From positions 4,588,001 through 4,652,000 of the forward strand of contig NC_088711.1 of NCBI RefSeq assembly GCF_963576615.1: a stretch of 64,000 nt of DNA. The letters run 5' to 3'. How positions within the stretch are numbered: position 1 is the stretch's first letter; every line of letters begins with the position of its first letter. The stretch is from Watersipora subatra. Its lineage: Eukaryota; Bryozoa; Gymnolaemata; Cheilostomatida; Watersiporidae. Shown here in pieces: positions 12,301-27,300 of this stretch. Both the position numbers and the translations under genes were made by a program. The notes below the pieces were generated by a model that worked only from the letters and a program-made list of their open reading frames with translations, had not been told where the DNA came from and did not search any database.

Positions 12301-15300
12301 AACTTTAACATTTATATGGTGAAGCACCATTATTATGAGTGTTTGTTGAGGCTTCATACTGTGTATATTGCTTGTATTACAACAGAGTTTACTTGTTATA
12401 TTCGCATTCTATTTGACTCGGCAGCAACATGTCCTTAGACATTACTCATGTATAAGTCAACCCAAAGATTTTACCTTAAAATCGCCTCCCAGAAACTCAA
12501 CATACATGAGTATAGCAGGGGTGGCCAAATGATTTTGGTCATGATCTGCTACGGCCAAATGATTTTGGTCATGATCTGCTACAGCCAAATCTAACAAATT
12601 AAAGATCCACAACGAGCTAAAGATGTGCCTTTTTCTTTTCACCATACACAAACATGTAATTATTTGGGTACATCTTACAACAAAGCGTCAAATACCATTT
12701 TAAAAAACTTTGTTTATATACATAATTTGATTAAAAATCAGTGAATGACTGTGCTGTAATAAATATATCTGATATCAGTGAGGAAAATGGTGAGTGGGCT
12801 TTGACTTCACAGTACTATCAAAACACTGTTTCCTGCTACTTACAGCAACTCTTAAAGTTCATGAGGATGAGTTTTTATGAGTTGTGTTCTATGACTGCTT
12901 TTCACAAAATTCATTGCTGAAAACAATAGATTTACAAAAAGTCTAAAGAAATTTTACAAAAACATTTTTTAAATCAAAGTTTAAAAAATAATTTAAAAAA
13001 TATTTTTTACAGCCTACTTAAAAGATCCACAAAACAACGACAAAGATCTGAATCTTGATCCGCCATTTGGCCATAGCTGATGTATGGTATGTAAAAAGCA
13101 ATATTTTTTTATAAAAAGGCTTTCACATACTTCTTGCTGCCACCACTTTGCTCTCTTCTGTCTTATCCTCATCACACTTGAGAGAGACTGATTCTGCTAT
13201 GTCAATTTGCTCTGCGACTTTTATCCATTTTTTGCAAGGAAATATATATTTGCTGCCTCCACCACCTTCCTTCACTTGTACCTCGTAGCAATGCCACCTT
13301 GCCTGTCCACCCTCTCGACCACCTGGTTTGACAATCACACTTTTAAAGAGTTATCTCCTTAATGCTCAGGTGAACATAACTAATAATAAAAGTTCCTTGT
13401 CTTCATTTGTCATATTTGTACCTAATTGGCATGGCCTCTCTTAGTTTGTTTGGGAAAGTTTACTGAGTGTTCAACAATCTGAAAATTGGCAGCAATGCAA
13501 TTTAACAGCAGTTGAAAAGGTCAAATCCACTAAAAACTATTAAACTAGTAAAATCTACAATAGAGGTAGATGGCAAGTTTACTGGGAGGAGAAGTTGATA
13601 AAAGTTAATATAACTAGCTGGTTAGCAAAACAATATGCTGCGTTTTATCAAAAGTTCCTCCTTAAAATGCTGTAAAAGTCATTTATGTACAACAATAAGC
13701 TTTTGGGTTCTAATGCAAACAAATATATTTAGGCCAAGTGAAACCTTCGACTGGATCAATTGTGTTTTTTGCATACAAAGTAAAGTATTTTGCAAAAAAA
13801 TACATCCAAAGTTGCTACAAAAACCTACAGATATTAACTAAAAAAGAATATGACAGCGGCATACCATTCAAATTGCTGCCTAACTATGACTCACCATGAG
13901 GTTTGTCTTCTCTTTGTACTGCACCTAATATGACACGCTTCAGTTTTCCTAGGTACCTGCCATCCATGGAGAAACCGTCTACATTACCCTTTCTAAAATG
14001 TTTCTTAACTGGACTGTTTTTCATGAGAAATTCCTTTGACTTTCTTTTGTCGCCTTCTAGTATGATCCAGGCATTGTGCATCATCTCACCATCCTTCTTA
14101 TCCGAAGTAAGAATCGTGATCTCATATGCTGTAAATAGAAGTAAAAGGCTGGTGAGCTTCAGACTATGTGCTGACCATTACTAGTCTGTGACAACTCACT
14201 ACAAACACTCAGTCTACACACTTGCTTATTTCTTGGTAAATATCAGCAAAATTAAAATATATATGCCATAAGCACAGTTTCTGTCTCTGCTTTTAATATT
14301 TCTCTTGCTATATAACCACGAGCAAGCGAAGTTTAATAGAATTGGGCTTCATATTTCTTTTGGTTTCATTGATAAAGCCTGAGAAGACAATTATTAGTCA
14401 GTAGTAGTCATGTTAGCCTAGGTATGGAAAACTTCTTTTAATAGTCTGAGATCATAGGATTAATTATAAACTACTCGTGATGTTTATGCTAAGAAAACTG
14501 TGGTACCAGTGATAAAATGGTACAACTCTTCTATCTATAATGTGGTTGTTAGCTAACACGAGTTACAGTTTAATTGCAACCAGAGAAAATATAGAAACAT
14601 GAGGTATGAACTGGGATAATCTTAAACGTTGACTTGCAACAAAATTCACATTACAGTTATTTGGTATGAAAAGATTCACCATGACTTACTCTGTTGTGTT
14701 GTAGGTGCCAAATATTTAAAAACGTGATTACAAGCTCTTAAAAGCTAAAAAACGAACAGGAATTCGCAGCCACACGAGACCGCCGTAGTTTGGATTCTCT
14801 TTCCAAAACGGCTCAAATATGACGTAGTTGCGAGAGATGGTTTCTGTTTACACTTTCGTGCAACCTTATTCGTCCAAATATTTTCACAAATATACTTCAT
14901 GCATTCAATCAAACCATGTCTATTGTTCTTACGCGTATATTTTATCGTCATCGTAATGCTGTCACTTTTAGCAGTGATATCCTATAACTTACCGTACAAA
15001 TTCGTTTAATTATTTAGCCTTAGCTTGAAGGAGTACATATCATTGTCTGATAATCATGACGAGCCTGTTGGTCACTTGTGATAATCGAAAAATGCTGCAG
15101 AAATTATTTGCGAAGTATTGGGTCACATGATCAGATTACGACTTGCCGATTAGACCAAACCGAAACAAAACTGTAAAGTAGCGAGCATCTATATTTGATA
15201 CGGGGTCTTCGGTAAAACCCGAAGTGTTTGTCATAAACTAGTGCTACGATAAGTTTTATATTGAGCTTTTTATTGGCCTTTCAATTCGCGTGAGAACATC

Positions 15301-18300
15301 ACGTGACAATACAATAGTCAAATTTCATGGCTACGTCATCGAAATAAAGAGATTCCAATCTACGGCGGCTTTTCGTTTTTGAGCCTTTAAGAGCTTGTAA
15401 TCACATTTCCATATATTTGGCACCTACAACACAACAGAGTAAGACATGGTGAATCTTTTGATACTAAATAACTGTAATGTGAATTTTATTGCAAGTCAAC
15501 CTTTAATTAAGAGGATGTGCTTTAAGCATCAAAAACTGAGCTAATTCAGTTTTCATCGAAAGCCCATGCATTGAGTGTATTCATCGATGTTATATTTGAG
15601 TGTAGTCATCCATGTTATATTTGAGTGTAGTCATCCATGTTATATTTGAGTGTAGTCATCGATGTTATATTTGAGTGTAGTCATCGATGTTATATTTGAG
15701 TGTAGTCATCCATGTTATATTTGAGTGTAGTCATCCATGTTATATTTGAGTGTAGTCATCCATGTTATATTTGAGTGTAGTCATCCATGTTATATTTGAG
15801 TGTAGTCATCCATGTTATATTTGAGTGTAGTCATCCATGTTATATTTGAGTGTAGTCATCGATGTTATATTTGAGTGTAGTCATCCATGTTATATTTGAG
15901 TGTAGTCATCCATGTTATATTCGAGTGTAGTCATCGATGTTATATTTATATTTCATCTTAAACTTGGCTGCAACAGGACTATTAAACATATAAGAAATCT
16001 CCTTGATTTTAAGATCGATGCAACAGTGATGTGGATGGTTCTACATTTTTCAATTTATAATATTATCCAGTAAGTGATAAGGGTCAACAGTATCCGTTAT
16101 ACTCATCAAGAATGTATACTTTTTCACTGAATTATTTTAGCATATTTGAAGCCTTTTTTATAAAATAACTGAGTTTCCTTTTATAAAACAGATTAAGTAA
16201 AAGCCTGTTTTATAGTTAATCACACATGTAGCAAAAAAGAAACTCTTTTTGCATAGCGATAGGGTTGCCAGAAAGAGATTACTTTTTCTGCAATAAGATT
16301 TTCCGATATTTTTGGGCAGAGTTTGAAGATTCTAATTACATATCCACAATACCATCTCTCTGCTCAGGGCCTCAGAGCCGTTACAAAAAATGCCAGATTA
16401 CTCACTCATTTTGTCTCCCTTCTTCAGGGTGGTAGGAGCTGTGGAACAGGTTAGTTCTCTCACTATCTGCTTATCATCATCCGACTTGCTGAGCCAGCGG
16501 TTGCACGGGAATGTGTAAGACTTGTTTTTTTTCATATCAAGAACTTCAATTCTGCCGCAATGCCAAGCGGCTCCAAAACCTGTGAAAAAGCGAGTTAACT
16601 TTTAAGCACTTGTCGCCAGTATTCAGCGAGTAGACAGTGTAAAGAATATGGTCTGAGGTGATCCAATAGAGTGTCAGAAGCAAAAGAAAACCCACATCAG
16701 ATGGTGCCTGGCCAATATCTATGCTAAAAAATATCCTATTAATATTTTTTTCTAGATCATCAGCATATGATGTTATACTAAACCTACACTAACCCTTGCG
16801 GTCATATTAAACCTAAACTAACCCTTGTTGTCATATTAAACCTACACTAACCCTTCTTGTCATATTAAACCTACACTAACCCTTCTTGTCATATTAAACC
16901 TACACTAACCCTTTTTCTCATATTAAACCTACACTAACCCTTCTTGTCATATTAAACCTACACTAACCCTTCTTGTCATATTAAACCTACACTAACCCTT
17001 CTTGTCATATTAAACCTACACTAACCCTTCTTGTCATATTAAACCTACACTAACCCTTCTTGTCATATTAAACCTACAATAACCCTTCTTGTCACATTAA
17101 GCCTGCACTAACCTTTGTTGTCATGCCAAACTCGGCACTTGGTGAGCTCGCCAAGAGAAAGAATGTCAGACACCATAAACTTATCCTCTTGGCCTGTCTC
17201 AAATGCAGATTTGTTGGTTTCGCTGTCCTTAAGATGGAGAGGGCCGGAGTCTCCGTTCTCTCCAAAGAGACAAACATAAACGTTGGCATCTGTTCCTGCC
17301 CCCCTTTCTTCGCTAGTCTTGACTGTGATCTTGTATGAGGTAGCTATAAATAAGTAGAGGCAATTAGACAGGTAATAGCTCTTATTAATTTCATTGTTTC
17401 AGTTGAAATATTATCTTCCAGTAGCCGACGAGCGGTAACAAAGTTTGAAGACAGCTACATACTTTTAAGCATGACTTTATTGCGTAGAGAGGCAGCGATA
17501 TCAACGCTGAGTTTGTTATCCCCAAGTGTCGTACTGAGCCAGCCGGAGTGTTTGAAAGTGTAGAGATCTCCAGTGTCCATGTTCATCATAGTAACCTGGG
17601 TAAAGCGAGCCAATTAAAGAACATATGTCAACATAGAGAGGTTACCAAGTCACTACCATCTCCTTTTACCATTCCTGCAGACGAATGACAGAGAAAACAC
17701 ACATTGCAGGTCTCAAAGACAGAGCTTAGAAGTTCCACGTTGATCACTAAACTTTTGAAAGAGTAAGCCTGAATCTATTATATGCTGTCAGTTTAAACTA
17801 AGTTACATACAAAAAGACAGATAGGGCATGCAGTCCGCAGAACTAGCAAAGATAGAGCTTTTAATCGCATCATACTGCTAGTACAAACAAACACAATTTT
17901 AAAAGGTCCTATCTACCAAGTCAAAAACAGAGTGAACATTTTAACCCATTTTAACCAACAGATAATAAAACTCATAAAATATAAATACATTCTTTGTAAA
18001 TATAAATACATTATTTGTAAATATAAATACATTATTTGTAAATATAAATACATTAAAACATTCTAACCATTAAATGTTAGATTTAAATAATGAGATTTCA
18101 GGCAGCATCCTTACCATCTCCAAAAACCAATCTGGCCGACTAGATCTGCCATCGTGCTCAACTCTGATCTTCTTAAGAGGTGCGATGTCATCAAGCTCCA
18201 TCTTGATAAGGTCAGCCTTGCCCCGCTCGAACCGCTCTCCTTTCTTCTCCACCATCTGCTCACATGAAGCACCCGAGTCTCCAAACACCGTTAGCTTTAT

Positions 18301-21300
18301 ATTAGCGTCAGTGCCAGCCTTATTCACGTCTCCAGTATAAAAGGTGACTTCATACGGCACCACTAAAATTCAAAGTAAACCAACCTTTTAGGCAAGGTAT
18401 GCATAAAAAGTGTTGAACTATGCTTCAACGAAAGCCAATCATGTATCAGTATACACCAATTGTCACCAGTATACACCACACTGTTTTACATTGCCTAAAT
18501 ATAGTGCGCTAATATAAGTCAGTGGTTTCAACGTTCAGCACCGCTTGGTCCAGAGGCTTAGAAATTCAATATTATGTTGGGTACAAAAATCAATGTCAGC
18601 ATTCGCTGCTTGTAAGTGATACGATAAAACCCAACAGTGAGTACAATAGAAGTGATGAATTGACAGAGCTGTTAGGTAATGAAACCACTCACTAGGCCTG
18701 TAGGATGTCATAGAGCTTTGCCCATCGCTCACATGCAGCATCCGGCTAGTTTTTCCATCAGACTTGTCTTTGGCCAGCCACTGTTTGCATGCAAATGTAT
18801 AATGCTTGCCTTTCTTTGGAACATCTAACTCAACCTCTTTTACAAACCAGCCACTTCCTGGTGCTGTACCATCGTGTCCGATCTGCAGACATGATACAAC
18901 GGTTGAAAACAATGGCACAGTACTGGTGACAGCAATATGTGGTTGACCATAGCTCACTAGACATTTTGTCTGAGCACTGCCAGGTTTGTAATGCCATTTC
19001 TTATAATAACAGTTAAATATAAAAAATAAAAATGAAACTAAATATTAAAAAATGTTACTCCATTTCTGTTACTACACACCTCTAATTTTTTCACTTCACC
19101 GATATCTGCTGCCTCAAGAGAAAACGTTTCAACAGATCTTGGCTCAAAACGAGTTTTTCCAATAAGATCTAAATAGAGTTTTCCAGTTGACTTCTTCTTG
19201 CCTCCGTGAATATTCACCCAAGCGTGTGACTCAGTGCCATTGTCCTCTCCATCTCCAGTTCTTAGCTTAACGGTGTAAGAGATTGCTACAACATAACAGT
19301 CTGCTTGCACTTGCCTGCTCACACAGCATTCCTTATACATGATTCCTACGAAGTTCAAGGTATGACAATTACAATATATAGTTTCAGTTTTATAAAACGT
19401 AAACTTACTAGGCCCTTCCACCACGGCTCCATCCAGAGCCAGAGACTGTCTTTTAGTAAGTTTAGCCCCACTAACCAAGGACTCCTTTCCAGCTGAATCT
19501 AAACTATTGGAGGAGCCACCGTATCTTGTAGAAAATGATCGCAGGGTGCCAGCACTAGAAGTGTCACCATCGTAGCCCTGAAAGACCAGTTGGCAGTTAG
19601 AAGACTCAAATGCGACCAATCATAAGTTTTATTTTCCACCCCTACCTGCTCCACCTAGAGCCAATCCTGTTCCATTAGTTTAAACGACGACTCATAATAA
19701 AATGAAAGTTTGATCAAGTTCACCAGAAATGAAGCATGCAGCTGCACAAAACGATGGTACAAATAATGGTACAAAACAAATATGGTGGTTAATAAGCATT
19801 TAAAGATGAACTTGCACAAAATTTTAGTAGATTTTATCAGAAAGTGTTGGTATTTTTTATCATTTACGATTGTGTTTAATATTTGAGGTGATCTGACTGC
19901 CAGGATGTTTCATGATTAAAATTGACATTAGTTATTACCGTAGCGATAGTTGATGTAGGCTATTGGGTTCAAGTGGCAACGTTACGCATCTCTCTCAACT
20001 TGAGCTAACGAGTTCACGCAACTCGAGACGTCATAATCGCACTTTCTTTTGATCTGAACGTTTTAACTGTGATCATGTTTTGTCAATTTTAATCTTGAAA
20101 CATCCTGGCAGTCAGACCACCTCAAACATTAAAGACGATCGCAAATGATAGAAAAATCCCAACCGTTTCTGATGAAATCAACTAAAATTTTGCGTAAGTC
20201 CAGCTTTAAATGTAATAAAAAATAATAACATATTGTGATTTTAAGTGAAGGCATGTAGTTGCATGTCTGCTGCTTCAACAAAATGAAAACCGATTAAAAA
20301 TTGATAGGGCTGGTCAATCTGAGATAGAAGAATGACAAGGCATGATAAGATGGTTTAAACTTGAGTATAGCAGTCATAGGAATTCTACCTTCTAGACCTT
20401 CTAGACCTTATCAAAGCAATAACAGCAAATGATCAAGATAAGAAACCTGCTGCACAGTGACGCTGTTAAGAAGTCACTTGTTTTTTTAGTTTAGTTCTGC
20501 TAACGAGTAGATGATAAAATTAGCATAGAAATCAGACTAAAACAAGGCTTGTATGAGCGAAGCCATTTTAGTTACTCTTCCCGCTAGGCAACTGAGGAAA
20601 CTGGGGAAACAGAGGCTGAGGGGTTTTAACTCGTTTATCGAATAACAAAATCTCAATGTTTCTTGTATTCCTCATCAAGATAGACAATTCTGTGTGTTTC
20701 CACAACATGACACACTGGTAAGATATACATGACACGCTGGTAAGATATACATGACACGCTGGTAAGATATACATGACACGCTGGTAAGATATACATGACA
20801 CACTGGTAAGATATACATGACACACTGGTAAGATATACATGACACACTGGTAAGATATACATGACACACTGGTAAGACATACATGACACACTGGTAAGAC
20901 ATACATGACACACTGGTAAGACATACATGACACACTGGTAAGACATACATGTATTGTGAAGTTGTCAGAACGTAAACAGCTAGCAAAAGATAATCATGAA
21001 TGACGCTTTGCTTTGCACATTCATCGTTGATTGCCTGTTATATTACCTCGTCATCTTTTAGAGCGACTTCCTCAGTTCACATTCAATTAGTAAATTTGGA
21101 TAACAGTTTACTGAACGGTACCCCAAATTTACCATTAAGAATTGTTGTTAGTTAGCTAAACACCATTAAACTGAGAATTGTCCTATATTTTGTATATCAA
21201 AAACTAGAAGAGAACAGAGAACTCTGAGTATGACAGAGTTGCATTTTATGGTTGTCTGAACCAATACGCTAAGGACTATTTGATCAGAACATCCAGTTCA

Positions 21301-24300
21301 CCAACAATTAATTCCATGTACGATCTTTACTTCTTACATACCATAAGTTTAGTGACAAGAGTATCTACTGGTGTTCCTAACAGAAGATGCAAGATGACGT
21401 CCCGTCCCAATCATTGTCTGTACAAGCTCTACTGCTAGATACAAGCTCAATCAGAGACTGACCTTAACGTAAAGCGATCGTTCAATCTTTCCGTCATCTT
21501 TGCTTTTAGCGAGCCAGCGTTCACAGTGAAATACGTAAGTCTCTTTGTCAAGTGCATCAATGACCTCGACCTTGTCAAGAAACCATGAAGGGTTGAGAAG
21601 TGCATTATCGTGTCGTATCTTGCATTTGAATATCTTTCCAAGGTCCACGATCTCCATTTGAAATACATCTTGCTATAAGCAGATAGTAACAGATTTAAAC
21701 ATGACAATGTAATAACAAAGATTACATAATAGGAATAATTGAGTTTGGTTAGCATATTGGCAACACCAATGTAAAAAAAGATATAAATTTCTTGACAGCG
21801 GTATTGCACCATTTATGTTGTCTGATAATAGCTATTATCAACATAAAGTTTTGCAATTTGTGCACTATTCTAGTTAGCAAATGTTTTGACAAAAATAAAA
21901 TGACTAAAACTAAAAAAAACACACACATTGACTTATTGAAAATGTTTATGGTTGTCGATAGCGTCTTTCAAATGTTATTAGAATATTAATATAATAATGC
22001 CAACTGGCAAAGCAACAAGCACCTACAAGCACCTGCTATATCTAATCAAAGTAATGACACTATATAACCAAGATAAGAAATCTGCACGTCCGCAAATTTG
22101 AGTCCACCTTGATGTCTATATAAGACTGTTAATATCTTACATGATTTCTCTCGAACTTATCCGTGTAAGTGTCACTTTTGTGTAATTTTCTCTCTCCAGA
22201 GTCTCCTTTGTCTCCAAAAAGAGTCATGTAAACATTAGCATCAGTGCCGGCACCTGTCACATCTCCGGTGAACACATTTACTGTATACTTTTTGGCTAAA
22301 AGCAATAAATATCACTTTGTTACATCTGAACAAACTCAAATAACGAGTAGTTGTTAATTTCTCACTAAACTTGTAGTGGTGCTGATAAGATGTACAAATT
22401 ACATGGCAGACTAATATACTCAGGCTCTATAGCCTAGCTAGCTATTGTATTTGTATCATAGCATATAGATGTCATATTCATGGTATCAGAAGGTGAAACT
22501 TTGACAATTTGCTGGTGGTGGAACTAAGGTAAAAGTTTATGATCAGGTGGGAGAGAGTCCCGGTTATCTTCCAAATGCGCTTTACTGTGATAAACAAACA
22601 ATTCTGAAAATACTTGCTGACCTTTTAAGTGACCTCGTAAATTTTATATTTTTATAAGTTTCTAGCATTTCATCATTGCTTCAACATTTAGAGAGACAAA
22701 TAGCCCTTCAAATTGACAGCAGCTATTTTATTCATTCAAATACTAAATAAATTATTTCTACAAATTTATTTTATAATAACATATGTACAGTGTATATCAG
22801 TGTAACATATCAGTGTACTTCTGGCAGTTTCTGAAACCTTAAAAACTCTATAATAGATCAGACCATTATAAAATTGGAGGTACATTTATAACAGCAACGA
22901 TAGTGTACTAACAACTAGAGAGTGTACTAACAACTAGAGAGTTTACTAACAACTAGATAGTGTACTAACAACTAGAGAGCGTACTAACAACTAGAGAGTG
23001 TACTAACAGCTAAAGAGTCTACTAACAACTAGAGAGTGTACTAACAACTAGGGAATGTACTAACAACTAGAGAGTCTACTAACAACTAGAGAGCGTACTA
23101 ACGACTAGAGAGCGTACTAACGACTAGAGAGCGTACTAACGACTAGAGAGCGTACTAACGACTAGAGAGCGTACTAACGACTAGAGAGCGTACTAACGAC
23201 TAGAGAGCGTACTAACGACTAAAGAGCGTACTAACGACTAGCGAGCGTACTAACGACTAGCGAGCGTACTAACGACTAGAGAGCGTACTAACGACTAGAG
23301 AGCGTACTAACGACTAGAGAGCGTACTAACGACTAGAGAGCGTACTAACGACTAGAGAGCGTACTAACGACTAGAGAGCGTACTAACGACTAGAGAGCGT
23401 ACTAACGACTAGAGAGCGTACTAACAACTACAGAGCGTACTAACAACTAGAGAGTGTACTAACAACTAAAGAGCGTACAAACAACTAGAGAGCTAGATTA
23501 TGACTGACTGTCATGTCAGTGTTATTTACTTAATCTTATAAAATCTTGTAACGAATGATTCTGTGGCAAAGGCCAGCAGACTACTTGCACCAGTGTTCCT
23601 GTGAAGAGGTCAAAAAGAGGTCAACTTGCACGATCAGCCGAGTGAGTCAATTGAGTACATGCACAGCTATAGCCCAGCTCTAGTAACATGACCAAAGTCT
23701 GAGACGGCTGAGACCATCTCGGCTATCAAGTTTATACCCATCTCGGCGAAAGCCAGACAAATTATAGCTTAGGTATATTATAGAAGCCGAGTCACAGTAC
23801 ACACGACTAGCCGAGTTTGGCGGAGCGGAGATTATTGCATATACAGGTATAAGGAGCTCAGATAAGCAAAGAACAGCAGAGCACCTGGAAGTCTCATTAA
23901 ATTGTCACAAACTAAAGTGGAGTACAGATGTCAAAGCCTTTTAATTTTATGTTACAATAGCAGTTGTTTGAAGTGTGCAACTTTCTCGCAATCACAAAAT
24001 TCTGTCCAAGCAATTACTGAGTTGACTAACATGCAGGCCCATATAGGTCTTAAACCCTTGACCTTCAGCTTATTAAACTTTCTCTAACCAACTGATTTAA
24101 TCAGCTACCTTCTGAAGCTTCAAAGGGAAATCGTATTAATCAGAAAATAAATATTGTTTTGTAACAGAAAAGCAAACGGTCAGACGGACAGACAAAAACC
24201 AATAATAGTATAGATTCTAAAAAATGTTGAAATGTTGTTATAATGTTCAAATCTTTACTATAACCATATGCGCAAAGCAACGTTTGGAAAAAAGAATGCA

Positions 24301-27300
24301 TCTACAGGATTTGAACTTGTAACTTTCAAGATGGCATAGACACCCTAACAACTGTACCAATCAATCACTTAGCTAAGTGTTGTAATAATTGAGCAGATAC
24401 TAATTGCAAAGGACAGTCTCTCACGGAGCACCGAGCTGCCAGAGCACTAGTACTAATATATAAATAAACATGAATGCATCTCCTAACAATAAAGACTCAC
24501 ACTTCTGGAGCTAACACATTCATCAAGCAATATTATAGCGAAGACAGAACTGGCTTTAACTTCAATCTACTTAAACAACAGTCTCTAGGCAGCAAACTAA
24601 TCATAACTTTCTGTAACTTACACACAAGCTGCCCTTTCATTCGTTTCTCTTTCTTTTTAGTCTGTCCATCCTTGCCGACAAGCTCCTCAGTAACCTTACC
24701 GGCTACGAGCTCTCTTTCAAGTGCCCCATCTTCTTCATCACGGGCGAGCCAGCGATCGCATGGGAAGGAGTATGTTATAGAGCCCTGCCATATAGCGCAA
24801 CCATTTCAGAAAACTCGTTATAAACCAAATATTTTATACAAATTTATTTGCAATATATCGATTTTTCCAAATCAAAAGCCCACAGATAATCATAGCTATA
24901 AGTATGTTAGCCAATGGAAACACTGCATCGTAAAATCTAAACATCCAGTTGATTTCCAATATGAACAGGTGATACATTTAAACTATCCAGTTTTTCAATC
25001 TAACTTATATAAAAGGACTAAACAAAAGGAATGATTGCACATGCGCCAAGAAAAGTCTCTTAATGCATGCTTTTAATCCACCTTTACTGTGTTCCTGTTT
25101 AGCGGGAACAAGTCACTCCAAATGGTAAGGTCTGGAGTTACTAAGGTAGCGCATAAGCTTTCTATGATATTTAGACAACAAGACCAGCAAACCCGGAAAA
25201 AAAGACAGTTTCTAATTTTAGATATGGTGGCATTTAGAGTCCACATAAGAAAAAGTAAAATAAAATGGTACAAGGTAGTTACTAGGTAACTATTAGAGGT
25301 CTAAATTGTGCCAAGTAATTGTTGGGGATATTAGTTATGCGATAAATCAGAGTAATCATAGCGAGTCTTACTTTGCCACTTTCGTGCAGCTTCCTGACAT
25401 ACACGCCAGCCAAGTGCCAGCCATCTCCAAAACCACTGCCATCATGTCCAATCCGAATTTTCTCAATAGTGTCTCCGACATCTTCGAGTTCAACAACAAA
25501 TATGTCTACAATGAGGACATCTTGGAATTAGAGTTGATCTACTAGCAATTTTCTAGGTATGAGGAAAGCAGATTCAATATTCAACAGAGTCAATATTCAG
25601 TGAAGTATTTCATCCATTGAATGAATAATGATGGTGTATTTATAGTTCAACTGTAAACAGTACATGTGGTCTTGTGTTATTTGCTATTATATATATAGAA
25701 ACAATTCAGCTCAGAAGCAATGTTCACTAGAAGTTCAAATTGTTGGATAAAATCTTCTTTGTTGCTAAAGACAAAATTTGCACAAGTGTGGTAGAGACCA
25801 AGGTTGAGGCTAAGGTCAAGGTAAGCTTGATGCTAAGGTAGAGGCCAAGCTTGCAGTTAAGGTTGACGCTCAGGCTGAGGAATGAGGGTCAAGGTTGAGG
25901 TCAATGATGAGGCAGAGGTAAAGACGAAGGTCGCAGATTTGAAGTTATGGTTGATGCTAAGGCTTAGGGTAAGGTTGATGTTCAGGTTGGGCTTAGGTTA
26001 AGGATAAGGCTTAGACTAAGTTCAAGGCTAAGATTACGGAAAAATGTTTATCCTACCTGCAAACTTAGAATAAGACCGAGCAAAAAAAGGAGGTTCACCT
26101 GTGCTGCCTTTGTTGAAGTGCTTCCGTCTCTCCGATTTACTAGAGCAAAGGAACTTCTTTTCAGTGCAGATTTCTTTCCCATATAGTTGTATATAGACGT
26201 CAGCATTTGTATCAGCGCCTGAGCGATTAGTGGTCATAACTTTCACCTAGAAAACACCAGTGTTTTACATCAATGTTTCTTAAAGGATAAACCATATCAC
26301 TTGATTTTGTTAGGAGGTAAACAAAGACTTGCTTTTGGTAACATACGAATATATTCCTAGGATGATTTTTATGTGTTTTACTTACAACTTGGAGTTCATA
26401 ATAAAAACAAGCTTACAAAGACTATAACAAGACTCACTATATTAACCAGTTGAACTAACAAATCCAATAATATTTTTAGATATAAAAAAAGCAAAATTTT
26501 CTACAACCATGTTGCCAGTTTCACGAGCTTAAAGAATTGTAATAAAATAGCCTGCACATACAGCCAACGCCTGCACATACAGTCAAAGCCTGCACATACA
26601 GTCAAAGCCTGCGCATACAGTTAAAGCCTGCACATACAGTCAAAGCCTGAGTGTACAGTCAAATACTATATATACAATCAAAGCCTGCACATACAGTTAA
26701 AGCCTGAGTGTACAGTCAGAGCCTGTATATCCAGTCAAAGTCTGTACACTTAGCAAATTTTTATAACATATAGGGCTATCCTGCAGCAATAGATGAGCGA
26801 TTTCTAGCCCCTCACCTCATATCTAATGGAAGGATTATATTCTATGGTGTCGAGCTCTTCTGGGTACAACTCTCTTTCTAGGGCCCCGTCATCCTTCTTC
26901 TTAGCAAGCCAACGCTTACAAGGAAACAACCATTTCTTACCGAGAGATGGACAGTCCACTTCAACTCTGTCTAGAAACCATGAGCCTCCCAAACCCGCAT
27001 TGTCATGGCCAATTCTAGAACAGCATGTACATAGGACTGTAGAGTGACAGCTTTTCTTGCTAGTAATCATACCTGCTGAGCCCTAAGCAAACTGCAGGTT
27101 ATAGTTATTATTTTCATAACTGCTTAGTATTAACCTGCTAGCCACAGACTCAACAGCCAGACAACTCTTTTATAAAAGACAAGTTAAATATATTGTATGA
27201 AACATGGCAGATAATTGATACAATTCAATACCTAATTGAACAACTCTGACATCTAATATTTACTTGATGTTCACCCGATGTAGACTCATGTTCAAATAAA

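Noticed and set aside
20568..20986. Three overlapping minus-strand ORFs of about 100 codons
   Set aside because: All three frames of a 22-bp repeat are open; artefact of period.
22900..23492. TACTAAC motifs repeated about 30 times, identical to the yeast branch-point consensus
   Set aside because: They are on the plus strand while the host gene is minus; in the transcript they read GTTAGTA. Coincidental.
24474..25034. 186-codon plus-strand ORF
   Set aside because: Shadow of PLAT exon 31 on the other strand extended by chance through intron sequence.
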